Assembly: GCA_003343845.1 (NCBI GenBank)
Contig: QAKK01000023.1
Coordinates: 25,306 to 89,305 of the forward strand
Length of the DNA: 64,000 nt
Source: Oscillospiraceae bacterium
GTDB taxonomy: Bacteria > Bacillota > Clostridia > Oscillospirales > CAG-272
Reading direction: 5' to 3'
Every line of letters starts with the position of its first letter. Position 1 is the stretch's first letter. This document shows, piece by piece, positions 33,109 to 42,503 of the stretch. The notes under the pieces were generated by a model. It did not search any database, had not been told where the DNA came from, and saw only the letters and a program-made list of their open reading frames with translations. The position numbers were made by a program, and so were the translations under genes.

Positions 33109-33996
33109 ATGTACGCCAATTACGACTATTATCGCATCTTCTATTATGTCGCACGGTACGGCGGTGTCTCGCAGGCGGCAAAGGTGCTGTCTGCCGACCA
33201 GCCGAATCTGACCCGCGCGGTCAAAAACCTTGAAAGCGCGCTCGGCTGCCCGCTGTTTGCCCGTTCGCGCCGCGGCATGACGCTGACCCCCGAGGGGGAA
33301 AAGCTCTACGCGCATGTGCGCATCGCCTTTGAACACATTGAGGCGGGCGAAGCTGAGCTTTTGGAGAGCCGCAACCTGCAAAGCGGCACGGTCTTTGTCG
33401 CCGCCAGCGAGGTGGCACTGCGCGGGCTGCTGCTCCCGGTGCTGAAAAAGTACCGCACGCGCTACCCCGGCGTGCGCGTCCGCATCAGCAATCACTCCAC
33501 GCCGCAGGCGGTGCGCGCCATGCAGGACGGCATCGCCGACTTTGCCGTGGTCACCACGCCGGTCGAGCAGTCGGCGTCGATCAGCGTCCGTCCTTTGCGG
33601 CAGTTCCGGGAGGCGGCGGTCTGCTCAGACGCCTTCCCCGCCCTCTGCGGTCGGCGCGTGACGCTCGCCGAGCTGAGCGCCTTTCCGCAGATCTCGCTGG
33701 CGGCGGGCACGATGTCCTATGCGTTCCATGCCGAGTTGTTTGCCGCACACGGTCTGCAATTTGCACCCGACATCGAGGCGGCGACCGCCGATCAGGTGCT
33801 GCCGATGGTGGAGGCTGATCTCGGCGTCGGCTTTGTCCCGGAGCGGTTCGCGCGCGAAAACGGGCGGGTCAACATCATCGACCTTGCCGAGGAGATTCCG
33901 CCGCGCAGCATCTGCCTGCTCCGCCGCCGCGACCAGCCGCTCGGCGTCGCCGCGCGGGAGCTGGAGCGCCTCATCCTTGAAGCAGCGGATACATAA
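33109..33996 (+). CDS. LysR-family transcriptional regulator
   Basis: A 295-residue LTTR. The N-terminal winged helix-turn-helix (about 1-62; GGVSQAAKVLSADQPNLTRAVKNLE) has the family's usual S-Q-P-x-x-T-R region written as ADQPNLTRAV. The C-terminal periplasmic-binding-like effector domain occupies about 90-290. It is divergent from the aminotransferase-MATE operon, which it most likely controls. GGAG precedes ATG 33109. The effector is unknown. Confidence 0.93.
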   Translation: MYANYDYYRIFYYVARYGGVSQAAKVLSADQPNLTRAVKNLESALGCPLFARSRRGMTLTPEGEKLYAHVRIAFEHIEAGEAELLESRNLQSGTVFVAASEVALRGLLLPVLKKYRTRYPGVRVRISNHSTPQAVRAMQDGIADFAVVTTPVEQSASISVRPLRQFREAAVCSDAFPALCGRRVTLAELSAFPQISLAAGTMSYAFHAELFAAHGLQFAPDIEAATADQVLPMVEADLGVGFVPERFARENGRVNIIDLAEEIPPRSICLLRRRDQPLGVAARELERLILEAADT

Positions 33997-34034
33997 AAGC
34001 ACGGTCCGAAACGCAAATTTCGGACCGTGCTTTT
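33995..34034. terminator. bidirectional terminator lysR / DUF368
   Basis: A 17-bp stem (aaaagcacggtccgaaa with its complement), 6-nt loop and T/A tails on both sides, between convergent genes. Confidence 0.9.
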
Positions 34035-34041
34035 CAATTCT

Positions 34042-34887
34042 TTATTCGCAGCCGAGCCTTTTACCGAGGCGGTCAAAGGCGAGCGCAACAGCGAAGCCGA
34101 CGACCATCAAGCAGACCTGCACGAAGAAGTCCGCCACCGATGCAAACTGCGTCGGAATCAGCGGGATGGTGGTGGCGGCGACGACGCCGAGAATGATATA
34201 GGACATCACGGCGGGATAGCGCGCAAACAGGCGGTTCACCAGCCGCGCGAGCAGCGCGATCGCCGCAATGCCGCCGATGCCGACCGGCAGCAGCACTGCA
34301 AAATCAAGGCTCTTCGCCCCGTTCACCAGCGGCGCAAACAGCCCGAGGAAGATCAGAATGCTCGACAGGCTGAGCCCCGGCAGCACGATGCTGACGCCCC
34401 AGATCACACCCGTGAGCAGATACCAGAAGAAGTTCGGCACGATGGACAACCCGTCCTCGCGCCCGAGAAACAGAAAGAGCGTGAAAAACAGGACAAAGCT
34501 CGTGAAGAATGCGGGCGCGGAGCCGCGCGACGCGGGCTTCTCCCGCGCGGTGCGCAGCAGCGCCGGCAGCGTGCCGAGGATCAGCCCGACGAACGCCGCC
34601 GTGGCATAGGCGGGGTACGCCTGCATCGCCGCGCCGACGAGGTGCGCAAGCCCGAAGCAGCCGACCGCCGCGCCGAGCGCCACCGGCGCAAGCAAAGCAA
34701 AATGTTTTTTCAGATTTCTGATCGGTGCGGCGAAGACCTCCATCACCGGCTGATACAGGCCGAAGACGATGCAGAGTACGCCGCCGCTGACACCGGGCAG
34801 AATGCCGCCGACGCCGATGATCAGCCCCTGCACAAAGCGCAGAAGCAGGTTGCCGAGCGACGCACCGCCGATTTGAATACGTTTCAT
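34042..34887 (-). CDS. DUF368 family polyprenyl-phosphate transporter
   Basis: A 281-residue protein with about eight membrane helices and the duplicated DUF368 motifs GGILPGVSGGVL (about 27-38) and SIVLPGLSLSSILIF. Members of this family have been shown to recycle undecaprenyl phosphate across the membrane for cell-wall synthesis; the assignment here rests on family membership. AAAGGAT precedes ATG 34887. It is monocistronic, with a shared terminator after it. Confidence 0.88.
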   Translation of the reverse strand: MKRIQIGGASLGNLLLRFVQGLIIGVGGILPGVSGGVLCIVFGLYQPVMEVFAAPIRNLKKHFALLAPVALGAAVGCFGLAHLVGAAMQAYPAYATAAFVGLILGTLPALLRTAREKPASRGSAPAFFTSFVLFFTLFLFLGREDGLSIVPNFFWYLLTGVIWGVSIVLPGLSLSSILIFLGLFAPLVNGAKSLDFAVLLPVGIGGIAAIALLARLVNRLFARYPAVMSYIILGVVAATTIPLIPTQFASVADFFVQVCLMVVGFAVALAFDRLGKRLGCE

Positions 34888-35040
34888 GCTTATCCTTTTC
34901 CATTCGTATTTTCTGCCCCTATTCTACTACATTTGCGCCGTCGGCGCAAGAGCCCTGCGCAAGTCTTAACAAAGTCTTCATATTTCCATCGCATGCGCAT
35001 AGAATAATACCCCGAACTTTCCCAGAAAGGATGCTCTGCT

Positions 35041-35511
35041 ATGTCTATCAAGCCGAAAGCACTTGCCGTATCTGTCGCCATGCCCCTTGCCATCGGCGGT
35101 CTCGCCGCACTGATCTCGGGCGGTGGTGCCGAAGCCTACGGCGCATTGAACCGCCCCGCGCTGTCCCCGCCCGCATGGCTCTTCCCCGTCGTGTGGACGG
35201 CGCTGTATATCCTGATGGGCATCGCCGCTTATCTCGTCGCCGTGTCGGACGCCGACAGCGCGCAGAAGCGTACCGCACTGCTCTTTTACGGCGTGCAGCT
35301 CTTCTTCAATTTCCTTTGGCCGATTGCATTTTTCAACTTCGGCGCCTATTGGTTTGCCTTTGTGTGGATTCTCCTGCTGTTTGCGCTGATTTTTGTCACG
35401 GCGGTGCTGTTTTACCGCATCACGCCCGCGGCGGGATGGCTGCTCTTGCCCTACCTGTTCTGGGTCGCCTTTGCGTCCTATCTGAACTTCGCCGTGGCGA
35501 GCCCCCACTGA
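35041..35511 (+). CDS. tspO: TspO/MBR family protein
   Basis: A 156-residue protein of five membrane helices with the TspO signature PPAWLFPVVWTALYILMGIAAYL-like segment (P-P-x-W-x-F-P-x-V-W) at about 42-62 and WPIAFFNFGAYW later. TspO proteins bind tetrapyrroles and steroids and are linked to porphyrin or stress handling. AAGGA precedes ATG 35041. A terminator follows at once. It lies 153 bp from the divergent DUF368 gene, and that gap shows no strong promoter by eye. Confidence 0.93.
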   Translation: MSIKPKALAVSVAMPLAIGGLAALISGGGAEAYGALNRPALSPPAWLFPVVWTALYILMGIAAYLVAVSDADSAQKRTALLFYGVQLFFNFLWPIAFFNFGAYWFAFVWILLLFALIFVTAVLFYRITPAAGWLLLPYLFWVAFASYLNFAVASPH

Positions 35512-35544
35512 AAAAGCGGTGCACCTATCGGTGCACCGCTTTTT
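35511..35544. terminator. bidirectional terminator tspO / dockerin gene
   Basis: A 14-bp stem (aaaaagcggtgcac with its complement) and 6-nt loop, T-rich on both strands. Confidence 0.9.
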
Positions 35545-35552
35545 ATATTATT

Positions 35553-38312
35553 CTATTTTTTTGTGAGCATCTGTAAAAGCAGAAGCACGTCCCGCAGCTC
35601 AATCGTCGTTTTGCCGTAGTAGGCGTTGCCATCGATCGCGTCTCCGCCGGCAACGGCGCGCAGGGCGCACAGTACATCGCGCAGATCCGTCTTGCCGTCC
35701 CCGCTAAAGTCGCCGAGCGGGGTATAGACAGGTGTCACGCCGTCGGCAAAGGCTGCCCTGACGCTGCCCGTATTGCGGGCGGGATCAAAGCCGTCCGCCG
35801 CGACGGGCGCGAAATCCAGCAGGATGCCACCCGCGCGGTACGCCTCAATGACAGCGTCCACGCTGCCGGAAAGGTAATTCTGCCCGCAGAGTGCGCTCCC
35901 CACCGTCCCGCTGCCGACTGTGGCTCCACTGCCGACACGGATGGTCAGCCTGCCGCTGTAGATGCCGTAAGGCGCGTTTGCGACAAACATGCGGTTACCG
36001 CCGTAAAGCTGTGCAAAGCTGCCGCCGCGCAGCGTGATGCAGCAGTCCTTGTCCGAGGAGGCGCTCGCAACTGTATCGTAGAGCGTGTCGCTCGGCTTGG
36101 TCGCCGCACGTTCAGCATACAGGTTATAACCGACCTTGAGATTCCACGTGCCCTTTGTCTTCGCCGTCTCGGTGAAGGTCACATCGTTGTAGCAGGCGTA
36201 AAAGTCGGACGCACTGCCCGCGTCCAGCGTAAGATTGTCAAAGGTAACGGCGCTGCCCGCTTTGAAGAGCCCGCCCGTCAGCTTCAGGACGGCACCCGTC
36301 CCCTCGCCGACAATGGTCAGCCCGTCCGTGTAAAGCGGCGTGAACACCTTCATCGCCGAGGACACCTCACCGACGACATGCAGCGTGCCGCCGCTGCCGA
36401 GGCGGGCAAATGCAGTTGCAAGGCTGCTCACAGGGTCATCCTTTGTTCCCGCACCGCCGATGCGTCCGGCAGCGGAAATGTACACATCGGACCCTTCAAA
36501 GCCTTCGCGCGTGCAGACGCCGCCGAAGATGGCGTCATACATGTACTTTGCATAGACGACATACCCCGCATCCGAGGGATGCAGGCTGTCCGTGGCGCAG
36601 AAGAAGTTTTTCGTGCCGTTTTCGATATCCGCCATCGTCTCCGGGAACAGCAGCGCATACAAATCAACAAAAGTGAACTTGTCCGCATCCTTTGCCGACA
36701 GCGTCTCGGCGATGTGCCGCTGTGTCTGGCGGATGACCGTGACGCCGCGCAGGGATACCGCATCGCTTGTCGATGTGGCGTTCATCGGCAGGGCGCTGGT
36801 GATAAACACCTTCTTCACGCTCGGCAGCGCGGCAAACTTCTCGATCAGCGCCGTGTAATCCTCGGTGTAGGAGAGCAGCGCGCCGTTTGTACCGCCCGCC
36901 GTGCGCGCATCGTTGATGCCGAGCGAGAAAACGATATAGTCCGGATCAGTATTCTGATACGCCATGCTGCAGGCAAAGGTATTCGGATAGCAGGTGTTTG
37001 CCGAGGCGAGCACGCCGGTGGCAGGCACGCCGCAGTCGGTGATGACCGCCTCCCTGCCCGCCGCATCGAGAAGCGCAAGCAGCTGCGCGGGATAGGAGCG
37101 GGTTGCAGGCGCCGAGGCGCCGGTGCCCCAGGTGATGCTGTCACCGATATAGAGGATGCGCAGCGGCTCGTCCACGGTCTGCGCTTTGCCGTTTATAAAG
37201 TCAAAGCGCTTGCAGACCGGCAGGCTGACGCCGCTCTCCGCCGTCAGGCGCGCCGCCTTGTTCTCGCCCGCGCGCGCCTTGACCTGCGTGGCATCCAGTA
37301 CCGTGCCGTCAGCAAAAACAGCGCCCGCACCGATGTGCACATCCAGGTTGCCGCGGAGCAGGAAGGTATACTCAGGAGTCACCTGTGCCGCCGCAATCTC
37401 ATAGCCTGCAAAGCTGCCGCCGTCGATGGTCAGCGTGATGTCACCGTCCGCCGTCTGCAGCGCCGCATCGGCGGTAAGCAGCGTGCTTGTACGCACGGGG
37501 CGGTCGGCAATGGAATAATACCGCCCCTGCAGATAGACGGGGCAGTCGAACACGCCGCCGTGAATCGTAAGGCTGCCGCCCGCCGCGAGGATTGAATTGC
37601 CTGAGAGCGAGAACGCCTCATAGGAACGGTTGCTGCCTGTCCGGCTGTAGCTGCCCGTGCCGAAATGTCCGCCGTTGATCGTCACGGACACAGGCGCCGT
37701 CAGGCTGCCGAGCATGGTCTGCGACACATTGCGGAAATTGCCGCCGCCGAAATAGGCGAAGTCGCCGCCGTTTACCGTCACGCTGTAGGGATGCGTCGAG
37801 ATCAGATCCGTCTCCGGCGTGGTGAAGTTCGCCTCTGGCATGGTGCCGCCGAAGAAGCCGAGCTTGCCGCCGTCCTTCAGCGTGGTTTTGCAGTTTTCGG
37901 TAAAGGTGACATTGTTATAGCCGCCAAAAATATAATAGGTGTACTTTGTGATCGAGATCGGCGTGTCGATGACGATGTCATATGCTGCGGGTGCAGGCAG
38001 AAACTGAAGCCGCATGGCAAGAATCAGGCTGCCGCCCGCCGAAGTGATCTCCAGCCTGCCGGACTGCGCCGGAATCTGCGTCTTCTTTCTGATTGTCGTA
38101 TCGCCGCAGAGCACGATGCGTCCGCCCCTGCCGTCGAGCAGCGCGACCGCCGCATCCATGCTGCCGCACGGAGAGGACGCCGATGCGCCCGTACCCGTGC
38201 CGCCGCCCGCGACATAAACCGTACGCACCTCGGCGGCAAATGCGGGCATGCAAAGCATGCAAAGAATCGCCGCTGCAGCAAGCAGGCGGGCAAATTGCTT
38301 GACAATCTTCAT
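35553..38312 (-). CDS. secreted SGNH esterase with flanking beta-helix-like modules and dockerin
   Basis: A 919-residue exported protein. The signal peptide is 1-26 (cut after AFA). Module 1 (about 27-375) begins VRTVYVAGGGTG and is rich in NGG and GGxF turns typical of beta-helices. The SGNH hydrolase domain (about 383-600) has Ser in GDSITWG (about 390), GIND (about 466) and Asp/His in DSLHP (about 574). Module 2 (about 610-860) opens with the same kind of DVYISAAG and GAGTKDDP segment. The C-terminal dockerin-like domain (866-919) has a calcium loop DFSGDGKTD; its second repeat is degenerate. GGAGG precedes ATG 38312. Likely a carbohydrate esterase docked on a scaffold; no cohesin is in the window. 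Confidence 0.88.
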   Translation of the reverse strand: MKIVKQFARLLAAAAILCMLCMPAFAAEVRTVYVAGGGTGTGASASSPCGSMDAAVALLDGRGGRIVLCGDTTIRKKTQIPAQSGRLEITSAGGSLILAMRLQFLPAPAAYDIVIDTPISITKYTYYIFGGYNNVTFTENCKTTLKDGGKLGFFGGTMPEANFTTPETDLISTHPYSVTVNGGDFAYFGGGNFRNVSQTMLGSLTAPVSVTINGGHFGTGSYSRTGSNRSYEAFSLSGNSILAAGGSLTIHGGVFDCPVYLQGRYYSIADRPVRTSTLLTADAALQTADGDITLTIDGGSFAGYEIAAAQVTPEYTFLLRGNLDVHIGAGAVFADGTVLDATQVKARAGENKAARLTAESGVSLPVCKRFDFINGKAQTVDEPLRILYIGDSITWGTGASAPATRSYPAQLLALLDAAGREAVITDCGVPATGVLASANTCYPNTFACSMAYQNTDPDYIVFSLGINDARTAGGTNGALLSYTEDYTALIEKFAALPSVKKVFITSALPMNATSTSDAVSLRGVTVIRQTQRHIAETLSAKDADKFTFVDLYALLFPETMADIENGTKNFFCATDSLHPSDAGYVVYAKYMYDAIFGGVCTREGFEGSDVYISAAGRIGGAGTKDDPVSSLATAFARLGSGGTLHVVGEVSSAMKVFTPLYTDGLTIVGEGTGAVLKLTGGLFKAGSAVTFDNLTLDAGSASDFYACYNDVTFTETAKTKGTWNLKVGYNLYAERAATKPSDTLYDTVASASSDKDCCITLRGGSFAQLYGGNRMFVANAPYGIYSGRLTIRVGSGATVGSGTVGSALCGQNYLSGSVDAVIEAYRAGGILLDFAPVAADGFDPARNTGSVRAAFADGVTPVYTPLGDFSGDGKTDLRDVLCALRAVAGGDAIDGNAYYGKTTIELRDVLLLLQMLTKK

Positions 38313-38347
38313 TGGGAATACCTCCGTCGCATATGAACTCACCATAG

Positions 38348-38376
38348 AGTATAGATTGTCGCCGCGCGGCTGTCAA
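38348..38376 (-). promoter_or_regulatory. promoter of the first dockerin-SGNH gene
   Basis: Minus strand TTGACA (38371-38376), 17-bp spacer and TATACT (38348-38353), near consensus. Confidence 0.8.
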
Positions 38377-38519
38377 TGTGTTTTCCGCCACCATCTTTGT
38401 ATTTTTCAGCATTTCAACAATGAAAAAGGGCTTGCTTCCGTGTGAAAAAAACTGCCTGTTTTTCGCCGCACCCCTTGACGGAAGAGCGTGCTCTATGGTA
38501 AAAATATTATGGAAACAGT

Positions 38520-38717
38520 ATGTCAAAAAAAGAGCATGAAAAGGCGAACGGGAAAGCCCCCGAGATCACGGAACTGCTCGGCATCAAGCAGTCCACGCTC
38601 AAATACCACACCGGCAACATGTATACCAAGCTCGGCGTCTCTTCCCGCAAGCAGCTGCTGAATCTGGCGGCGCTCTACGCCGACAGGCAAAAGAGACAGC
38701 AGAACATGCAGCCATAA
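38520..38717 (+). pseudogene. LuxR-type helix-turn-helix remnant
   Basis: A 65-residue frame whose centre, ELLGIKQSTLKYHTGNMYTK and LGVSSRKQLL, matches the DNA-recognition half of LuxR/GerE-type C-terminal domains. The first scaffold helix is shortened: only SKKEHE and then ANGKAPEI remain, so about seven residues appear deleted, and no receiver or sensor domain precedes it. The Shine-Dalgarno is weak. A TTGACG box lies about 45 bp upstream. I read it as the decayed tail of a response regulator, although a solo GerE-like protein cannot be excluded. It sits between the two paralogous dockerin genes on the opposite strand. Confidence 0.6.
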
Positions 38718-38765
38718 CAGTAAGGAAGAAAAGCGTTTTCAAGCCGGGAAACAGACGGCAGATAT

Positions 38766-38809
38766 AAAAAAGATGGCAGACACGCTTGCTTGTGTCTGCC
38801 GTCTTTTTT
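38766..38809. terminator. bidirectional terminator
   Basis: An 18-bp stem (aaaaaagatggcagacac with its complement), 8-nt loop and T-runs on both strands. Confidence 0.9.
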
Positions 38810-38847
38810 GCTGTTTCGCCCGGACGAGCGGTTCTTTTCGGTTGTTG

Positions 38848-41631
38848 TTAATTCTGCGCGGTACGTCCGAGCAGCCAGATCACATCGGTGAGAGTGACCG
38901 CAGTCGTATGGAAATAATGCTCGGCCTGCGCATCGGTCAGCCTGCCGTTGACCGCGGCGCGCACCAGAAGCAGCGCGTCACGCACGGTGACGGCGCCGTC
39001 GCCGTCCAGGTCGCCCATGCGGATGGTCTTTGCCGCGGTCGTCAGCCGCACACTGCCGGTATTCTTCGTCGGCGTGTAGGGGACGATGTCCGAGCGCGAA
39101 CCGATGTAGGCGAAGTCGGTCAGCGCCAGCGCCGAATCCCAGCCGTCCACCGTGGCGTCAATGCTGCCGGTGAGGTAGTTCATGCCCGAAACGGCGGCGT
39201 ACAGCGTCGCCTGTGTGGCGGCGGCGGTCATACCGGTGATCTTTGCAGCGCCGCCGACCGTCACGGTCATATGCCCGCCGTAGGTACCGATGGGCGCATG
39301 GTTGGAAATGCGGCGGTCGCCGCAGAAGAAGCGGGTCCAGGTGCCCGTGAGCACGCGAACCGTGCAGTCGCGATCGCTCGACACGCTCTCGGCGCTGTCA
39401 AACTTCATGTTGGTCTTCACATCAATTTTCGAGCGGTCGCTCTGCACGATGTTGCCGAGGATGAGATCCCACTTGCCCGTGAGCGTCACGCTCTCGTCGA
39501 TGTCGAGGTCGAAATACCGGCAGACCATCGCCGTGCTCGCGCCGCGCCCGTTGACGGTGAGGTTTCTGAACACCGTCGGGCAGCCGAGGCGGACATCCGC
39601 CGCCTTGGAAAGGTTGAGGACGGCATTCGTGCCCTCGCCGACGATCGTGAGCCGCTGCATGTAGGTCGGCAGCGACACGCTGTCGCCGCCAAAGGTCAGT
39701 GTGCCGACGATGTGCAAAGTGACATCGGCGTTTGTCGCCATGCGGTCGATGGCGTTCGGCAGATAGGAGATGGGGTCGTCCTTGGTGCCCGCGCCGAACG
39801 GCGAGCCGCTGTCGGAGGCGTAGACATCGGTGAGGCGGAAGCCGTCAACTTCGGTCACGCCGCCGAAGATCGCGTCGTAGACCTTCTCTGCCATGTAAAT
39901 ATAGCCATCCACCGTGGGATGGATCTTGTCCGACGAGATGAAGGTGCCTTTCTTCGTGCGTTCATAGGTGAGCGCATAGAGATCGATGAACGTGTACTTG
40001 CCGGGATCGGACGCGCTCAACTCGTCGGCAATCTTTTTCTGCGTGGGGCGGATGATCGACGAATTGCGCAGGGTTGCCACATTTGGCGTCATGCGGTGCA
40101 CCGCATTGGTGATGAAGACCTTTGAGGTCTCGGCGTTATCGCCCACCGCCTTGATAAAATCGGTGTAGAGGTCGACATACCACTTTTCCGAGCCGTTCGA
40201 CTGCCCCGCGGCGTCGCCGTCGTTGGTGCCGATGGCGAAGACATAAAAGTCTGCGCCGGTCTCGGTGCGGGTCATGCGGTCGGCAAGCGTATCGGGATAG
40301 TACACGCGCGCCGCCTTGCCCATCGTCATGCCGGCGGAAGACAAGCCGTAGTTGCCGACAAGCGTATCCTTGCCCTCCCGCATCAGCCGCGCCGCGATGC
40401 GCGCGGGATAGGACTGCGTGGCAAAGGAACCGCCGTAGCCTTCGGTGATGCTGTCGCCGATGGTGACGATGCGCAGCGGCTCGGTGTAGCTCTGCGCTGC
40501 GCCGTTGACGCGGTCAAAGCGGCGCACGGTGACACCGCTCTGCGCCGCAGGCATGGTCAGCGTTGCCTTGGTGCTGCTGCCCGGATAGGACTTGACTGCC
40601 GTGGCGTCGAGGATCGTGCCCGTCTTGAAGGTCGGCTTTCCGGAGATCGTCACATCAAAGTTGCCGCGGACGACCTGCGCATGGCTGACCTGCTGCTGAT
40701 ATGCCGAGATCATGCCGCCGTCAAAGCTGCCGCCGGAAATATTGATTTTCAGATTGCCGTCGATGGAATAATACTTTCTGTCGGACGCGGTCAGCTTCGA
40801 GTCGCGCGACGCGCGCACCGAGACCAGTCCCAGCCGCCCTTGCAAGAAGACCGGCACATGGAACGTGCCGCCCGTGATCGTGAGCGTGGCATCGTCGGCA
40901 AGGATCATCTGCCCGGAGACCGAAAAGCCGTTGTACTGCTGGTTGTTGGACTCGACATCGTAGGTGCCTGCGGTGCCGAACGTGCCGCCCTCGACGGTGA
41001 CCGAAACCGGTGCGGCGATCGCACCGACGAGGCAGTGTCCGCTCGACCGGTAGTTGCCGCCGGAGAAGCGGTCAAACGTGCCGTTTTTCACTGTGATGGA
41101 ATAGGGCAGCTCGGTGATGTAATCCGCATTAACGCCGCCGTTTGCAGCCTCGGCGGTAAACACGCCGCCGTAGAACCAGAAGCCCGAGCCGGTCGCCGCC
41201 TTCGTCACCGTGAACTTCTCGGTGAAGGTGATGCTGTTGAAGCTGCCGAAGACCGCCACGGGCGAGGACGCCGCGGCGTAAACCGGCAGATCGAAGGTGA
41301 TCACATTGTCATTTGTGTTTTTGGCAAAGGTGATGCGCTGCTTCTGCACGAGGCGCGCGCCGCCCTCCGCCGTAAAGGTCAAATCGCCGCTCTGTTCGGG
41401 CAGCGTGGTCTGCACCGACACCGTCACGTCGCCGACGAGGACGACGGTGCCGCCCGCACCGTTCAGCGCGTCGACCGCCGCCGCAAGGCTGCCGCAGGGG
41501 GTCGATGCCGACTTTCCGTCTCCCGTGCCGCCGTCGGCAACATAGACGCGCGTCTCCGCCGCGCACGCCGAAAGCGCAAGGCCGCACGCCGCAAGCAGCA
41601 GCGCACACAGCCAAAGCAGGTGTTTTTTCAT
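38848..41631 (-). CDS. secreted SGNH esterase with flanking beta-helix-like modules and dockerin (paralogue)
   Basis: A 927-residue paralogue of the product at 35553-38312 with the same order. The signal peptide is 1 to about 24; an LSAC lipobox-like site makes a lipoprotein possible. Module 1 (about 25-380) opens TRVYVADGGTGDG. The SGNH domain has GDSITEG (about 392), GTNDG (about 469) and DKIHP (about 569). Module 2 starts with DVYASDSGSPFGAGTKDDP. The dockerin (872-927) has a good calcium loop GDLDGDGAVTVRDA, followed by a degenerate second half. GGAGG precedes ATG 41631; a longer frame upstream covers the promoter. Probably removes O-acetyl groups from a plant polysaccharide; substrate inferred. 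Confidence 0.9.
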   Translation of the reverse strand: MKKHLLWLCALLLAACGLALSACAAETRVYVADGGTGDGKSASTPCGSLAAAVDALNGAGGTVVLVGDVTVSVQTTLPEQSGDLTFTAEGGARLVQKQRITFAKNTNDNVITFDLPVYAAASSPVAVFGSFNSITFTEKFTVTKAATGSGFWFYGGVFTAEAANGGVNADYITELPYSITVKNGTFDRFSGGNYRSSGHCLVGAIAAPVSVTVEGGTFGTAGTYDVESNNQQYNGFSVSGQMILADDATLTITGGTFHVPVFLQGRLGLVSVRASRDSKLTASDRKYYSIDGNLKINISGGSFDGGMISAYQQQVSHAQVVRGNFDVTISGKPTFKTGTILDATAVKSYPGSSTKATLTMPAAQSGVTVRRFDRVNGAAQSYTEPLRIVTIGDSITEGYGGSFATQSYPARIAARLMREGKDTLVGNYGLSSAGMTMGKAARVYYPDTLADRMTRTETGADFYVFAIGTNDGDAAGQSNGSEKWYVDLYTDFIKAVGDNAETSKVFITNAVHRMTPNVATLRNSSIIRPTQKKIADELSASDPGKYTFIDLYALTYERTKKGTFISSDKIHPTVDGYIYMAEKVYDAIFGGVTEVDGFRLTDVYASDSGSPFGAGTKDDPISYLPNAIDRMATNADVTLHIVGTLTFGGDSVSLPTYMQRLTIVGEGTNAVLNLSKAADVRLGCPTVFRNLTVNGRGASTAMVCRYFDLDIDESVTLTGKWDLILGNIVQSDRSKIDVKTNMKFDSAESVSSDRDCTVRVLTGTWTRFFCGDRRISNHAPIGTYGGHMTVTVGGAAKITGMTAAATQATLYAAVSGMNYLTGSIDATVDGWDSALALTDFAYIGSRSDIVPYTPTKNTGSVRLTTAAKTIRMGDLDGDGAVTVRDALLLVRAAVNGRLTDAQAEHYFHTTAVTLTDVIWLLGRTAQN

Positions 41632-41680
41632 CCTGAACCTCCGTGATTTTGCATAGTTACATGCATCATTTTTTATCATT

Positions 41681-41709
41681 ATTTTAACAACCTTAACGAA
41701 GTGCGTCAA
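41681..41709 (-). promoter_or_regulatory. promoter of the second dockerin-SGNH gene
   Basis: Minus strand TTGACG (41704-41709), 17-bp spacer and TAAAAT (41681-41686). Confidence 0.75.
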
Positions 41710-41834
41710 TATAAATTTGCGTGGAAGGTCTGCGCCTTTGTTTGTCCTTTGTGCCGTTTCGTGCGCGGCGGCGGCGCGGGTGCGCGGCGGCGGAGGCATT
41801 TCCGCGCGCGGCGCGGATTTTTCTCATTGCGGAC

Positions 41835-41863
41835 TTGCAAAGCGGGGGAAGATATTGTATAAT
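41835..41863 (+). promoter_or_regulatory. promoter of the coaE operon
   Basis: TTGCAA (41835-41840), 17-bp spacer and TATAAT (41858-41863), followed by GGAGGGAG and ATG 41898. Confidence 0.8.
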
Positions 41864-41897
41864 AAATCTGTATGAAATCCAACTGCGGAGGGAGACT

Positions 41898-42503
41898 ATG
41901 AAGATCATCGGCATCACGGGTCCGAGCGGCAGCGGAAAAAGCATGCTTGCCGCCGCGCTCACGGCGCGCGGCTATCTGCACGCCGACGCCGACGCGATCT
42001 ATCATGACCTGCTCCGCACGAGCGCGCCGATGCGCGCCGAGTTGGTCGCCGCCTTCGGCGACGGCATTCTCAAAGACGGGCAGATCGACCGCACGGCACT
42101 TGCCGCCCGCGTCTTCGGCGCGCACGGCAAAAAGCCGCTCCTGCGGCTCAACAAGATCACGCACAAATATGTCTGCCGCGCATGTGTCAAAGAGATCCGC
42201 GCCGCTGTCGATGCGGGCGCAAAGGGCATTCTGCTCGATGCCCCGCTGCTGATCGAAGCACGGCTCGACCGTCTGTGCGACCTCGTTGTCTGCGTCACGG
42301 CGCCGACCGAAATGCGCGTCCGCCGCATTGTCGCGCGGGACGGCATTTCCGATGCGGCGGCGCTGCGGCGCATCCGCTCACAGCCGAATGATGCCTTCTA
42401 CCTGAAAAAATGCGGCTATCTTCTCCTCAACGACGGCGACGCCGGAAAAATCGACGCCGCCGCACGCGAAATTGATCTTCTGCTCTCGGAGGAACACGCT
42501 TGA
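41898..42503 (+). CDS. coaE: dephospho-CoA kinase
   Basis: A 201-residue P-loop kinase for the last step of coenzyme A synthesis. The N-terminal ITGPSGSGKSMLAAAL contains Walker A; the DADAIYHDLL motif and GILLDAPLLIEA with the C-terminal RRIRSQ lid are typical of CoaE. GGAGGGAG precedes ATG 41898. The stop overlaps the TTG start of the next gene. Confidence 0.94.
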   Translation: MKIIGITGPSGSGKSMLAAALTARGYLHADADAIYHDLLRTSAPMRAELVAAFGDGILKDGQIDRTALAARVFGAHGKKPLLRLNKITHKYVCRACVKEIRAAVDAGAKGILLDAPLLIEARLDRLCDLVVCVTAPTEMRVRRIVARDGISDAAALRRIRSQPNDAFYLKKCGYLLLNDGDAGKIDAAAREIDLLLSEEHA

